The notes under the pieces: model-generated | Told to the model about the DNA's origin: nothing | What the model saw: the letters and a program-made list of their open reading frames with translations, nothing else | Database searches by the model: none | Assembly (NCBI RefSeq): GCF_017873715.1 | Contig: NZ_JAGGKM010000008.1 | Coordinates: forward strand, 1-64,000 | Direction of reading: 5' to 3' | DNA from: Cytobacillus luteolus | GTDB lineage: Bacteria > Bacillota > Bacilli > Bacillales > Bacillaceae_L | Length of the DNA: 64,000 nucleotides | Part shown: one piece after another, positions 18,235 through 30,310 of the stretch | Position numbering within the stretch: position 1 is the first letter of the stretch | How the letters are laid out: each line of letters starts with the position of its first letter | Program-made: the position numbers and the translations under genes

Positions 18235-18429
18235 ATTATCAGTGAAAAACTGAATTTGAATTACACAAGCGAAATGGAGAAGGCCATGCACCAGGCTCAT
18301 GGGATAAGTTATGAGGTGTATAGCTCCAATGTCGAAGCAAGAATGAAAGTTGAACAGAAACGTGAACAGGATTATGTAAAAGGGAAATTATTAATTGCAC
18401 GATTGGACAGTAAAGTTCATTCAATTTAA
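18235..18429 (+). CDS. Small hydrophilic protein with no standard start codon at its ribosome binding site
   Basis: An open frame with coding-like sequence runs from about 18235 to the stop at 18427-18429 (64 codons), rich in charged residues and predicted helical (EKAMHQAHGISYEVYSSNVE). A good Shine-Dalgarno, GAAAGGA (18221-18227), is followed at normal distance in this frame only by ATT (18235) or ATC (18238), both rare but known initiators. The nearest in-frame ATG (18274) has no ribosome binding site. A strong terminator follows 11 bp after the stop. It is either a real gene with a rare start, or one whose start was broken by a small deletion. I do not recognise the family. Confidence 0.55.
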   Translation: MISEKLNLNYTSEMEKAMHQAHGISYEVYSSNVEARMKVEQKREQDYVKGKLLIARLDSKVHSI

Positions 18430-18440
18430 TATATCGACGA

Positions 18441-18469
18441 AAAAACCAGAAGTGATTTCTGGTTTTTTC
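18441..18469 (+). terminator. Terminator of the small ORF
   Basis: AAAAACCAGAA pairs with TTCTGGTTTTT, a strong stem ending in T. Confidence 0.9.
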
Positions 18470-18735
18470 TTATTTATATAGGTATTCCTCAAAAACAGAA
18501 TGGTTTTTAACTTTAAGTGTAAAAATAGAAAGAATATAAATTTGAGCCTAGGTAAAAAAATAGCACAATGAAGAAATAGAAAACACATAATTCTAAAATT
18601 ATTGTAGAAAGCTCAAAAGGTTGCTATCACTTTTAATTTGTTATAAGATTAGAATGAGAATAAAATGAGAATAAGGGTAATGACGATAAGTCTAACCTAT
18701 ACAAAATTTTTTTTTGTAAAAATGGAGGTATTGTA

Positions 18736-19521
18736 ATGGCAGGTTCAACTTTAACAATTAAAGATCTTCATGTATCAATTGATGGTAAAGAGATCCTTAA
18801 GGGTGTAAACCTTGAGGTTAAGGGTGGAGAAATTCACGCAATCATGGGACCAAATGGTACAGGTAAATCAACTTTATCATCAGCGATCATGGGACATCCA
18901 AAATATGAAGTTACAAGTGGCTCAATTACACTTGACGGAGAAGACGTTCTTGAAATGGAAGTAGATGAGCGTGCACGTGCAGGTCTATTCCTTGCAATGC
19001 AATATCCGAGTGAAATTAGTGGGGTAACAAATGCAGATTTCTTACGTTCGGCAATGAACGCAAGGCGTGAAGAAGGCGATGAAATCTCACTAATGAAATT
19101 TATCCGTACAATGGATAAAAACATGGAATTCCTTGAAATGGATCCAGATATGGCACAACGTTACCTAAATGAAGGATTTTCAGGTGGAGAAAAGAAACGT
19201 AATGAAATCCTACAATTAATGATGATCGATCCTAAAATTGCTATTTTAGATGAAATCGATTCAGGACTAGATATAGATGCGCTAAAGGTTGTATCTAAAG
19301 GAATTAATGAAAAACGTGGAGAAGACTTTGGTTGCTTAATCATCACTCACTACCAACGTTTACTTAACTACATTACTCCTGATAAGGTACATGTTATGAT
19401 GCAAGGACGAGTTGTTAAATCTGGTGGTCCTGAATTAGCTCACCGTTTAGAAGCAGAAGGATATGACTGGATTAAGCAAGAATTAGGTATTGAAGATGAA
19501 ACTGTCGGGCAAGAAGCATAA
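18736..19521 (+). CDS. sufC: SUF system ATPase SufC
   Basis: A 261-aa ABC-type ATPase of the SufBCD scaffold complex. Walker A MGPNGTGKST (about residues 36-45), signature FSGGEKKR, and Walker B AILDEIDSGLDIDA, whose DSGLDID form is specific to SufC, are all visible. It drives conformational change in SufBD during Fe-S cluster assembly. TGGAGGT precedes the ATG. First gene of sufCDSUB, the main Fe-S system of Bacillus; the 265 bp before it hold no recognisable operator. Confidence 0.97.
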   Translation: MAGSTLTIKDLHVSIDGKEILKGVNLEVKGGEIHAIMGPNGTGKSTLSSAIMGHPKYEVTSGSITLDGEDVLEMEVDERARAGLFLAMQYPSEISGVTNADFLRSAMNARREEGDEISLMKFIRTMDKNMEFLEMDPDMAQRYLNEGFSGGEKKRNEILQLMMIDPKIAILDEIDSGLDIDALKVVSKGINEKRGEDFGCLIITHYQRLLNYITPDKVHVMMQGRVVKSGGPELAHRLEAEGYDWIKQELGIEDETVGQEA

Positions 19522-19538
19522 GCGTTAGGGGGATTAAC

Positions 19539-22496
<2,958 letters not shown>

Positions 22497-22550
22497 AGGG
22501 TAGAAAGAACTTCTTATCGTTCACATTCTCCCTCTGAAGGAGTGAAACAG

Positions 22551-23948
22551 ATGGCTAAAAAGATGCCTGATATTGGCGATTACAAGTATGGATTTGCAGA
22601 TAAAGACGTTTCGATTTTCCGTTCAAAACGTGGTCTAACAAAAGAGATTGTTGAAGAAATCTCTCGTATGAAAAAAGAGCCACAATGGATGTTAGAATAC
22701 CGTCTAAAATCTTTAGAGCATTTCTACAGCATGCCAATGCCGCAATGGGGTGGCGATATGGCGAGCTTAAACTTCGATGAAATTACGTATTATGTAAAAC
22801 CATCTGAAAAATCTGAGCGTTCTTGGGATGAAGTACCTGAAGAAATCAAAGCTACATTTGATAAATTAGGTATTCCTGAAGCTGAGCAAAAGTATCTTGC
22901 AGGGGTTTCAGCACAATATGAATCAGAGGTTGTTTACCATAACATGAAGGAAGACCTTGAAGAATTAGGTATCGTATTTAAAGATACAGATACTGCTTTA
23001 AAGGAAAATGAAGATATCTTCCGTGAGCACTTCGGAAAAGTTATTCCTAATACAGATAACAAGTTCTCTGCTCTTAATTCAGCAGTATGGTCTGGTGGTT
23101 CATTCATCTATGTTCCAAAAGGTATCAAAGTGGATACACCACTTCAAGCATACTTCCGTATCAACTCTGAGAACATGGGTCAGTTTGAGCGTACACTTAT
23201 CATCGTTGATGAAGGTGCACATGTACACTATGTTGAAGGCTGTACAGCTCCAGTATACACAACAAACTCTCTACACAGTGCGGTAGTTGAGATTATCATT
23301 AAAAAAGATGCATACTGCCGTTATACTACAATTCAAAACTGGGCTAACAACGTATTTAACCTAGTTACGAAGCGTGCGGTTGCAGAAGAAAATGCAACAA
23401 TGGAATGGATTGATGGTAACATCGGTTCTAAATTAACAATGAAGTATCCAGCAGTTATCCTTAAAGGTGCAGGAGCTCGTGGTATGACTCTTTCTATTGC
23501 GATTGCAGGAAAAGGTCAGCACCAAGATGCAGGAGCTAAGATGATTCACTTAGCACCAAATACTTCATCTACGATTGTATCGAAGTCTATTTCTAAACAT
23601 GGTGGTAAAGTAACGTACCGTGGTATTGTTCACTTCGGTCGTAAAGCTGATGGTGCTCGTGCAAACATTGAATGTGATACATTAATTATGGATAATCAAT
23701 CTACTTCAGATACAATTCCATACAACGAAATCTTAAATGACAACATTTCATTAGAGCATGAAGCGAAAGTATCAAAGGTATCAGAGGAGCAATTATTCTA
23801 CCTAATGAGCCGCGGTATTTCAGAGCAAGAAGCAACTGAAATGATCGTTATGGGCTTCATTGAGCCATTCACAAAAGAACTTCCAATGGAATATGCGGTT
23901 GAAATGAACCGTTTGATCAAGTTCGAGATGGAAGGTTCAATCGGGTAA
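22551..23948 (+). CDS. sufB: SUF scaffold protein SufB
   Basis: A 465-aa SufB, start ATG 22551 giving [15 protein letters not shown] as in other Bacillus SufB; GAAGGAG is upstream. It forms the site on which the Fe-S cluster is built together with SufC and SufD. The C-terminal core includes [20 protein letters not shown] and the [20 protein letters not shown] segment. Last gene of the operon, followed by a strong terminator. Confidence 0.97.
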   Translation: MAKKMPDIGDYKYGFADKDVSIFRSKRGLTKEIVEEISRMKKEPQWMLEYRLKSLEHFYSMPMPQWGGDMASLNFDEITYYVKPSEKSERSWDEVPEEIKATFDKLGIPEAEQKYLAGVSAQYESEVVYHNMKEDLEELGIVFKDTDTALKENEDIFREHFGKVIPNTDNKFSALNSAVWSGGSFIYVPKGIKVDTPLQAYFRINSENMGQFERTLIIVDEGAHVHYVEGCTAPVYTTNSLHSAVVEIIIKKDAYCRYTTIQNWANNVFNLVTKRAVAEENATMEWIDGNIGSKLTMKYPAVILKGAGARGMTLSIAIAGKGQHQDAGAKMIHLAPNTSSTIVSKSISKHGGKVTYRGIVHFGRKADGARANIECDTLIMDNQSTSDTIPYNEILNDNISLEHEAKVSKVSEEQLFYLMSRGISEQEATEMIVMGFIEPFTKELPMEYAVEMNRLIKFEMEGSIG

Positions 23949-23955
23949 TGTTATA

Positions 23956-23991
23956 AACTCGTTCGAGGGGATTCTCGAACGAGTTTTTTTT
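23956..23991 (+). terminator. Terminator of sufCDSUB
   Basis: AACTCGTTCGAG pairs with CTCGAACGAGTT, followed by TTTTTT. Confidence 0.95.
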
Positions 23992-24023
23992 GTTTTTGAA
24001 AAATCCTAATAATTGACTCCTGC

Positions 24024-24594
24024 GTATGTATGAAGTGGAAACTGGAGTAACCAAAAGGAGTGGATGGTTCCTCTGTATGTAAGAAGTTGGAAACTGGAGT
24101 AACCAAAAGGAGTGGATGGTTCCTCTGTATGTAAGAAGTTGGAAACCGGAGTAACCAAAAGGAGTGGATGGTTCCGCTGTATGTAAGTATTTGGAAACCG
24201 GAGTAACCAAAAGGCGTGGATGGTTCCTCTGTATGTAATAAGTTGGAAACTGGAGTAACCAAAAGGAGTGAATGGTTCCTCTGTATGTAAGAAGTTGGAA
24301 ACTTGAGTAACCAAAAGGAGTGAATGGTTCCTCTGTATGTAAAAAGTTGGAAACTGGAGTAACCAAAAGGAGTGGGTGGTTCCGCTGTATGTAATAATTT
24401 GGAAACTAGAGTAACCAAAAGGAGTGGATGGTTCCTCTGTATGTAAGAAGTTGGAAACTGGAGTAACCAAAAGGGGGGGATGATTCCTCTGTATGTAAGA
24501 AGTTGGAAATCAGAGTAATCAAAAGGAGTAAATGGTTCCTCTAGATGTAATAAAGCGCAAACTAGAGAAACCAAAGTGTTTAGGTGTTTCTTAT
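24024..24594. repeat. Tandem array of eleven 52-bp direct repeats beside NERD gene 2
   Basis: Units begin with GTATGTAA or a close variant at 24024, 24075, 24127, 24179, 24231, 24283, 24335, 24387, 24439, 24491 and 24543: one interval of 51 and nine of exactly 52 bp. Each unit contains GTTGGAAACTGGAGTAACC and AAAAGGAGTGGATGGTTCC. Inner units differ by a few substitutions; the outer ones are more degenerate. There is no unique spacer, so it is not CRISPR. The minus strand of the unit has no stop codon in any phase, so all three frames stay open over the array. It lies directly 3' of the NERD gene at 24608-25522 with no terminator between them. Confidence 0.95.
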
Positions 24595-24607
24595 AAATAA
24601 ACACAAC

Positions 24608-25522
24608 TTACTCATTAACATAATAAGCAGAGCTACCATGTCCCAATTGTCTAAACTCTTTTTTAAGAATCCTTCTAATTGCTTTTTTTGATGTAATTAC
24701 TTCGCACCATTCATGAATCGAGTTCATTGTTATTTTTTTATCGGGAAAGAATAACTGATATTCCTCTACACTCCGCATAACAGCTGAAACCACATCCTCG
24801 ATAAAACCACACTTTGAACATACCAAAGTATTATAAGAACATTTACCAAAAAATGAGTTACAGCCTGCACATATAATTCCTTTCTTAAGCTTATCAAAGC
24901 TATAATCCGATAATCTTGAGTAAGGATCATCTTCTCTATGAAAAGTAACTAGTTTTTTTGCAAATTCTATATCTCTAAACCTTAATTTTGCCGTGCTCAT
25001 ATTTAATTTGGTCATGAAACGATTTAGCTGTGAAGGGAAAATAGCAGGAAGTTTCAGAGGTGCTTGATAAAGATGGAACTCGGGGTTTATAAAAATAAGT
25101 AAGGACTCAATTTGGGTGCCAAACCCAAGGTCTACAAGAAATTGTCGTAATAATGTCTCGCTACGATTCAATTGAAGTAATGGGTCTTTAATTTCACTAC
25201 CCGACGGTGAATACCATCTATCAGATTCAATATAAAAATCACCCTCATAATTTTTAACGTTAAACAGATAGATTTTCTTGCTTGAAACTAACAAAGAGTC
25301 TATCTGAAAAACGTTTTTGTTATAATTGAGTAATAGATCATTTATTACAATCCATTCACCGATGAGGTACTTTTTCAACCAGTCATCATACTTTTCTTCC
25401 CCCTTAAATCCTTTCTCTAAACTTATAAGGTAATTCACCTCTTTATCAGACAGTTTCATGCGGTTGTTTAAATATCGAAGAAGCTTCAATTCAAGTGGTT
25501 CTTCACGAGTTTTAATTATCAT
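24608..25522 (-). CDS. NERD-domain protein with zinc ribbon, catalytic Glu replaced
   Basis: A 304-aa protein. The start at 25522 gives MIIKTREEPLELK, aligned with its two paralogues, with GAAAGGAAGTGG upstream. The NERD core has GFKGEEKYD (about 38-46) and QID (Asp75), but the usual ExK is NVK (Asn88, Lys90), so the nuclease-like site may be inactive or altered. A zinc ribbon (CAGC...CSKC) and a basic helical C-terminus (KKAIRRILKKEFRQLG) follow, suited to nucleic-acid binding. It is the most divergent of the three NERD proteins here. It lies between sufB and yunF, which I recall as neighbouring regions in B. subtilis, together with a tandem array, which suggests insertion of both as a unit. 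Confidence 0.85.
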   Translation of the reverse strand: MIIKTREEPLELKLLRYLNNRMKLSDKEVNYLISLEKGFKGEEKYDDWLKKYLIGEWIVINDLLLNYNKNVFQIDSLLVSSKKIYLFNVKNYEGDFYIESDRWYSPSGSEIKDPLLQLNRSETLLRQFLVDLGFGTQIESLLIFINPEFHLYQAPLKLPAIFPSQLNRFMTKLNMSTAKLRFRDIEFAKKLVTFHREDDPYSRLSDYSFDKLKKGIICAGCNSFFGKCSYNTLVCSKCGFIEDVVSAVMRSVEEYQLFFPDKKITMNSIHEWCEVITSKKAIRRILKKEFRQLGHGSSAYYVNE

Positions 25523-25688
25523 AGTCCACTTCCTTTCAAAATAATTGTAAGTAAAACCTTCTATATTTTCAACATTCAAAAATATAAGATTAGAAAATTG
25601 TCAAACTCCCCATGAAGTGAGATAATAAATGACATTACTTAGACTCTCGGCCATCGCCGGGGGTCTATTTTTCAAAGGAGGAAGACCG

Positions 25689-26543
25689 ATGATATACGTC
25701 GGTGTTACCGGCTGGGGTGATCAAGATAGTCTCTATCAAGCTGGTACGAATTCAGGCAGTAAACTAAAACAATATGCGGGTCATTTTCCAATAGTTGAAG
25801 TGGATTCAAGCTTTTACGCCATACAACCTCAAAAAAATGTAGAACGTTGGGTGAAAGACACTCCTCCTTCTTTTCAATTTATTGTGAAAGCGTATCAAGG
25901 GATGACAGGCCATCAACGCGGAGAAATTCCATTTCAATCAAAGGAAGAGATGTTCATAGCCTTCAGAGAATCCCTTGAGCCTTATCAAACTGCTGATAAA
26001 CTGGCAATGGTTCTTTTTCAATTTCCCCCTTGGTTTGAATGTACAAGGGAAAATGTCAACTACCTACGATGGTGTAAGGAAGAAATGAAGGGATTACCTT
26101 TGGCGTTAGAATTTAGACATCAATCATGGTTTTCGCCCCAGTTTCATGATAAAACAATAAGCTTTATGACAAGCCAAAACTGGATTCATAGTATTTGTGA
26201 TGAGCCCCAGGCGGGAAGTGGCTCCATTCCTACAGTATTAAAGCCTACCAACAAAGAAGCAACTTTAGTCAGATTTCATGGGCGTAACCTTCATGGATGG
26301 CAAAAGCCAAGTGCTGGGAACTGGCGAGAGGTTCGTTACCTTTACAGATATAATGAAAAAGAATTGAGCGAATGGGCAGACCATATAAAAGCTCTACATA
26401 CACAATCAAAGGATGTCTATGTGTTATTTAATAATAATTCTGGTGGAGATGCTGCTGATAATGCTAAGCAATTTATTCAGTTATTAGATTTAGACTATGA
26501 GGGCTTAGCTCCGCGTCAGTTAGACTTTTTTGACCATCTCTAA
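25689..26543 (+). CDS. yunF: DUF72 family protein YunF
   Basis: A 284-aa protein of the DUF72 (YecE-like) TIM-barrel family, with the N-terminal VGVTGWGDQ, EVDSSFYAI and LVRFHGRN segments. GGAGGAAG precedes ATG 25689; the longer frame from 25629 lacks a ribosome binding site. No biochemical function is established for the family. It starts the yunF-yunE-yunC run conserved with B. subtilis. Confidence 0.92.
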   Translation: MIYVGVTGWGDQDSLYQAGTNSGSKLKQYAGHFPIVEVDSSFYAIQPQKNVERWVKDTPPSFQFIVKAYQGMTGHQRGEIPFQSKEEMFIAFRESLEPYQTADKLAMVLFQFPPWFECTRENVNYLRWCKEEMKGLPLALEFRHQSWFSPQFHDKTISFMTSQNWIHSICDEPQAGSGSIPTVLKPTNKEATLVRFHGRNLHGWQKPSAGNWREVRYLYRYNEKELSEWADHIKALHTQSKDVYVLFNNNSGGDAADNAKQFIQLLDLDYEGLAPRQLDFFDHL

Positions 26544-26566
26544 CCCCTTAATGGAGTTGAAACATA

Positions 26567-27391
26567 GTGGAATGGGTTTTACTTTTAGTAGTTGGAATTG
26601 TCGCTGGTACGTTAGGAAGTTTAGTTGGTTTAGGTGGGGGGATTGTTGTTGTTCCTGCTTTGATTTATTTAGGCACCATCATACCTAGCTTTGGGAATAT
26701 TTCACCTCAAGTAGCGGTAGGTACTTCCCTTATTGTTGTTATTTTCACAGGTCTTTCCTCAACATTAGCTTATATGAAATACAAAACAGTAGATTATAAA
26801 AGTGGCTTATTATTTTTTATCGGCAGTGGACCAGGGGGGATCGTTGGTGCATTTGTAAATAAAGCAATGGATGTACAAACCTTTTCTTTGTATTTTGGAA
26901 TTTTTATGATTTTTATCTCAATCATTTTAATGGTTCGGAACAAAATAAAGCCAATGAAAACATCAGAAACCAGATACCACTATAAACGTTCTTTTACGAA
27001 CGAGGAAGGAGTGGAATCTTACTACGGATTTAATCCACTTATTGCATTGCCAATTTCATTTCTGGTTGGTTTTATATCGGGATTGTTCGGAGTTGGTGGG
27101 GGTTCACTCATGGTGCCTGCAATGATTTTATTATTTATGTTCCCACCTCATATTGCTGTTGCAACTTCAATGTTTATGATCTTTCTATCAGCAATTACAA
27201 GTTCGATAGCTCATATCGGATTAGGCAATGTTAATTGGCTCTTAACACTAGTATTAGTGCCAGGAGCATGGGTGGGAGCCATATTAGGAGCAAAAATTAA
27301 TACAAAACTAAAAGGAAACACGGTAATCAACTTGCTCCGCATTATTCTGATTATCCTTGGTATCCGTTTAATTTTTCAGGGACTTAATTAA
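26567..27391 (+). CDS. yunE: TSUP/TauE-SafE family membrane transporter YunE
   Basis: A 274-aa membrane protein with about eight hydrophobic segments in two repeats, each opening with the glycine-rich motif GxxxSLVGLGGG (about 14-26) or GLFGVGGGS. The family exports or imports sulfur-containing anions such as sulfite or sulfoacetate; the substrate here is unknown. The start is GTG 26567, 24 bp after yunF. Probably co-transcribed with yunF. Confidence 0.9.
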   Translation: MEWVLLLVVGIVAGTLGSLVGLGGGIVVVPALIYLGTIIPSFGNISPQVAVGTSLIVVIFTGLSSTLAYMKYKTVDYKSGLLFFIGSGPGGIVGAFVNKAMDVQTFSLYFGIFMIFISIILMVRNKIKPMKTSETRYHYKRSFTNEEGVESYYGFNPLIALPISFLVGFISGLFGVGGGSLMVPAMILLFMFPPHIAVATSMFMIFLSAITSSIAHIGLGNVNWLLTLVLVPGAWVGAILGAKINTKLKGNTVINLLRIILIILGIRLIFQGLN

Positions 27392-27481
27392 AGGAGGAAA
27401 AAAGGCCATAAACTATATAAAATTATACACAAATTATATCTCTTTTCATAAATTGATTAGTGAAAGGGGTGTAATTAGTTT

Positions 27482-27784
27482 ATGGTAACGATGACTCCAA
27501 TAATAATCGATTCACACCAATTTACTGCTATCACGGTAAAACTGCCTAAGACGAATTTTATGGCGGTAACGAATGAAAAAGGGTATATCATGTGTGGAGC
27601 TCTAGATGTTGCCCTTTTAAATGAAAAACTAAAGGACCGCGGAATTATTGCGGGTAGGGCTGTAGGAGTTCGAACAATTGATCAACTACTTGATGCTCCG
27701 TTAGAATCAGTTACTATAGAAGCTGAAAATATTGGGATTACTGCAGGAATGAAGGGGAAAGATGCCCTTTTAAAAATGATATAA
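27482..27784 (+). CDS. yunC: DUF1805 family protein YunC
   Basis: A 100-aa protein of the DUF1805 family, with KLPKTNFMAVTNEKGYIMCG and the IIAGRAVGVRTI segment. Ribosome binding site GAAAGGGG. Its function is unknown; conservation next to yunE and yunB in Bacillus supports a real gene. It ends at a terminator. In B. subtilis I recall yunD (a metallophosphoesterase) nearby, which is missing here. Confidence 0.9.
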   Translation: MVTMTPIIIDSHQFTAITVKLPKTNFMAVTNEKGYIMCGALDVALLNEKLKDRGIIAGRAVGVRTIDQLLDAPLESVTIEAENIGITAGMKGKDALLKMI

Positions 27785-27794
27785 AACAAGTGTA

Positions 27795-27826
27795 GGAGGT
27801 CTTTAAAAAGGCCTCTTCTTATTTTG
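27795..27826 (+). terminator. Terminator of yunC
   Basis: GAGGTCTT pairs with AAGGCCTC, followed by a T-rich stretch. Confidence 0.75.
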
Positions 27827-27927
27827 AAATGAATTGTGAAGTTTTTTAGGATTTACACAATATATGTTTTACAAATAATCAGTTTCAGTATACGATAGCG
27901 AAAGAGATATTATTGAAGGGGTACATT

Positions 27928-29043
27928 ATGATATTAGTTTCTACAAAATCACTAGCACCTGGAAAAATCTTGGCTAAAGCAATCTATAATGAAAACGGAC
28001 AAGTTTTAATTAGTGAAGATGTCCCTCTAACTGAGCGAATGATCGTAAGGCTATTAGAGCTAGGAATTACATTTGTTTACGTTAAAGATAATAGAACTGA
28101 GGATATTGAAACGGTTCAACCGATACCTAGGACACTGAGAAAAGAAGCAATTAAGACCATTGAAACTATATTTATTGACTTGCAAAAGGAAAAACATTCT
28201 TCTGGATCGTTGTTTTTAGAAAAGAATTCTAAACATCTTTTAAAGGTTATCCGTTCTGTTGTTCATGAAGTTAAAAATAATAAAGATTTAATTACACTCT
28301 TGTCAGAAGTATACACATATGACAATTATATTTTCACACATTCGTTAAATGTAACCCTATATACATTAGCTATTGGTACACAGCTTAAAATGTCTGAAAA
28401 GCAACTTGAGATTTTAGGTATTGGGGCAATTTTACATGATGTTGGTAAGATGACGGTTCCAATTGATATTTTGATGAAACCAGGTAGACTCACCTTGGAA
28501 GAGTTTGAAACGATTAAGCTCCATACTGAACACGGCTTTGAAATTCTTAGAAGAATGCCTACGGTCCCACTTGTTGCGGCGCATTGTGCCTTCCAGCACC
28601 ATGAGAGGATAGACGGCTCCGGATATCCAAGAGGGATAAAAGGGCCAGAAATACATGAGTTTGCTAAGGTAATGGCAGTTGCAGATGTGTTTGATGCTGT
28701 CACTTCAAATCGTGTCTATAGAAGCGCTATGCTTCCACATGAAGGACTAGAAATTCTATACTCAGGTGTTGGAAACCTATTTGACACCAAAATTGTTGAA
28801 GCTTTTAGAAAGGCTGTTGTTATATATCCAGTAGGCCTGACAGTCTATTTAAACGATGGTAGAAAAGGGATTGTTTCAAAACAAAATCAAGGCTTAAGTG
28901 AAAGACCGGTCATTAGAATATTAGAGGAAAGTGGAAGGGACTTAGAAAACCCTTATGAAGTAGATCTTAAGCAGAAGCTTGATTTAGTTATAACAAAATG
29001 TGATACAACACTTGTTGGAGAAAATCTGAGTACGAATCAATAA
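27928..29043 (+). CDS. HD-GYP domain cyclic-di-GMP phosphodiesterase
   Basis: A 371-aa protein with an N-terminal non-enzymatic region (about 1-120) and an HD-GYP domain: His138, HD170-171 (ILHDVGK), HH224-225 and GYP at 232-234 (HHERIDGSGYP). All metal-binding and signature residues are intact, so it probably hydrolyses cyclic-di-GMP or a related dinucleotide. There is no transmembrane segment. AAGGGG precedes ATG 27928. It has its own terminator and sits between yunC and yunB. Confidence 0.92.
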   Translation: MILVSTKSLAPGKILAKAIYNENGQVLISEDVPLTERMIVRLLELGITFVYVKDNRTEDIETVQPIPRTLRKEAIKTIETIFIDLQKEKHSSGSLFLEKNSKHLLKVIRSVVHEVKNNKDLITLLSEVYTYDNYIFTHSLNVTLYTLAIGTQLKMSEKQLEILGIGAILHDVGKMTVPIDILMKPGRLTLEEFETIKLHTEHGFEILRRMPTVPLVAAHCAFQHHERIDGSGYPRGIKGPEIHEFAKVMAVADVFDAVTSNRVYRSAMLPHEGLEILYSGVGNLFDTKIVEAFRKAVVIYPVGLTVYLNDGRKGIVSKQNQGLSERPVIRILEESGRDLENPYEVDLKQKLDLVITKCDTTLVGENLSTNQ

Positions 29044-29049
29044 CATGAA

Positions 29050-29083
29050 GACAACCTATCGTTATGTAGGTTGTTTTATTTTT
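29050..29083 (+). terminator. Terminator of the HD-GYP gene
   Basis: ACAACCTA pairs with TAGGTTGT, followed by TTTATTTTT. Confidence 0.9.
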
Positions 29084-29146
29084 GAAAAAATTGGCCTAGA
29101 CCCCTTTCCAAATGCATAAACATAGCTTGTAAAGGGGGGAAAAGTG

Positions 29147-29914
29147 ATGGCAAAATATCGAGGACGCCTTCCCCGAGGAGGACCATTGCCTTTTCGTTAT
29201 GTATTCTTACTTACATTTGTCTTTTTCATCTTCTCTACTGCTGCTGGATTAATCATGGTTAATAAGGGGATTGAGCCTGTACTAATGGCGTATGCGGAAA
29301 ACGAAACGAAAAGGATCGCTACATTAGTTATAAAAAATGCAGTTAATAAACAGATTACCGAAGAGGAATTAAGTGCAGAAGAAATTATTAATATTCAACA
29401 AGATTCTAATGGAGACATAACCGGTGTTTACTATAATACGAATGCAATTAACCGAGTGGCAACTTTGACAACAGATAAGGTTGAGCAGTACCTTCGCTAT
29501 GTGGATGAAGGGAATGTAAATGCACTTGAAATACCGGAAGTAGTAATTGAAACCGATGATGATACAAAAAACTCAGGATTTTATTTTGAGGTTCCACTAG
29601 GAGCAGCGACGAATAATGCACTATTAGGTAACTTAGGTCCTAAGGTTCCTGTTCGATTTCATTTAATCGGAGATGTAATGCCAGATATTATCACTGAAAT
29701 TGAGGAGTCGGGAATTAATAATACGATTATAAAGATTGAGGTTAAGCTTAATGTAACAGTGAGGGTAATTCTCCCCTTTGCAACGGATGAAATACATGCT
29801 ACAGGAACAGTACCAGTAGTTGCTCAATTAGTTAATGGTAAGGTTCCAGATTACTATAATAATGGTGGAGACAGTGCGCCACCCGCTATTCAATTACCAC
29901 GTAATGGAAACTAG
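29147..29914 (+). CDS. yunB: Sporulation protein YunB
   Basis: A 255-aa protein with one N-terminal membrane segment (about 18-37) and a large external domain. YunB in B. subtilis is made under sigma-E in the mother cell and is needed for efficient sporulation. GGGGGGAAAA is the ribosome binding site; ATG 29147 is preferred to the GTG directly before it. Segments such as YAENETKRIATLVIKNAV and FYFEVPLGAATNN fit the family. Confidence 0.92.
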   Translation: MAKYRGRLPRGGPLPFRYVFLLTFVFFIFSTAAGLIMVNKGIEPVLMAYAENETKRIATLVIKNAVNKQITEEELSAEEIINIQQDSNGDITGVYYNTNAINRVATLTTDKVEQYLRYVDEGNVNALEIPEVVIETDDDTKNSGFYFEVPLGAATNNALLGNLGPKVPVRFHLIGDVMPDIITEIEESGINNTIIKIEVKLNVTVRVILPFATDEIHATGTVPVVAQLVNGKVPDYYNNGGDSAPPAIQLPRNGN

Positions 29915-29981
29915 AAAATGATTGATTTTTTGTAGATTAATTACTATAATAATATAGTATTTTTAATAACTTAATAACACC

Positions 29982-30234
29982 TTATCTGATCGATGAGGTA
30001 GAGGTGCAAAAAGAAAGAGTAGTTCATGTGAGGATGACAACGTTGAGCATGAATGAAAGGGCTTTTTGCCGAAGCAAAGATGAGCGTCAAATCATCTTTG
30101 TTGGTGTTACCTTTAACAAGGGTATCACTGTCATTATGAGATCCATTCATAATGAGGGGCTACTGATCGTGATGGAGGATAACATATCTACTAAGAGTAG
30201 TGATAGTTATTTTCTATCATTACTCTTTTTTTTG
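29982..30234 (+). ncRNA. Lysine riboswitch (L-box) with terminator
   Basis: The aptamer (about 29982-30183) has the hallmark GATGAGGTAGAGGTGC, GAAAGGGCTTTTTGCCGAAG and GAGGGGCTACTGATC elements; its outer helix pairs TTATC with GATAA. A terminator follows: AAGAGTAGTGATAG pairs with CTATCATTACTCTT (30193-30226), then a run of T. Bound lysine should stop transcription of the transporter at 30311. It explains the 396-bp gap after yunB. Confidence 0.95.
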
Positions 30235-30310
30235 TGCCTTTTTTTACATCATGGTAGGAATGCCCCAGAAACACCTTGTGTTAATTTTTTTACAATAATA
30301 GGAGGTTATC

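Noticed and set aside
18640-18735. Fur-like GAATAA direct repeats before sufC
   Set aside because: The match to the TGATAATNATTATCA type site is poor and lacks symmetry; I would not call an operator.
24024-24594. CRISPR array
   Set aside because: The 52-bp units are repeats over their whole length with no unique spacers, and there are no cas genes.
23917-24604. Three overlapping minus-strand ORFs of 149-217 codons across the 52-bp array
   Set aside because: They arise because the repeat lacks stops in every minus phase. They overlap one another, have no ribosome binding site, and encode only periodic sequence.
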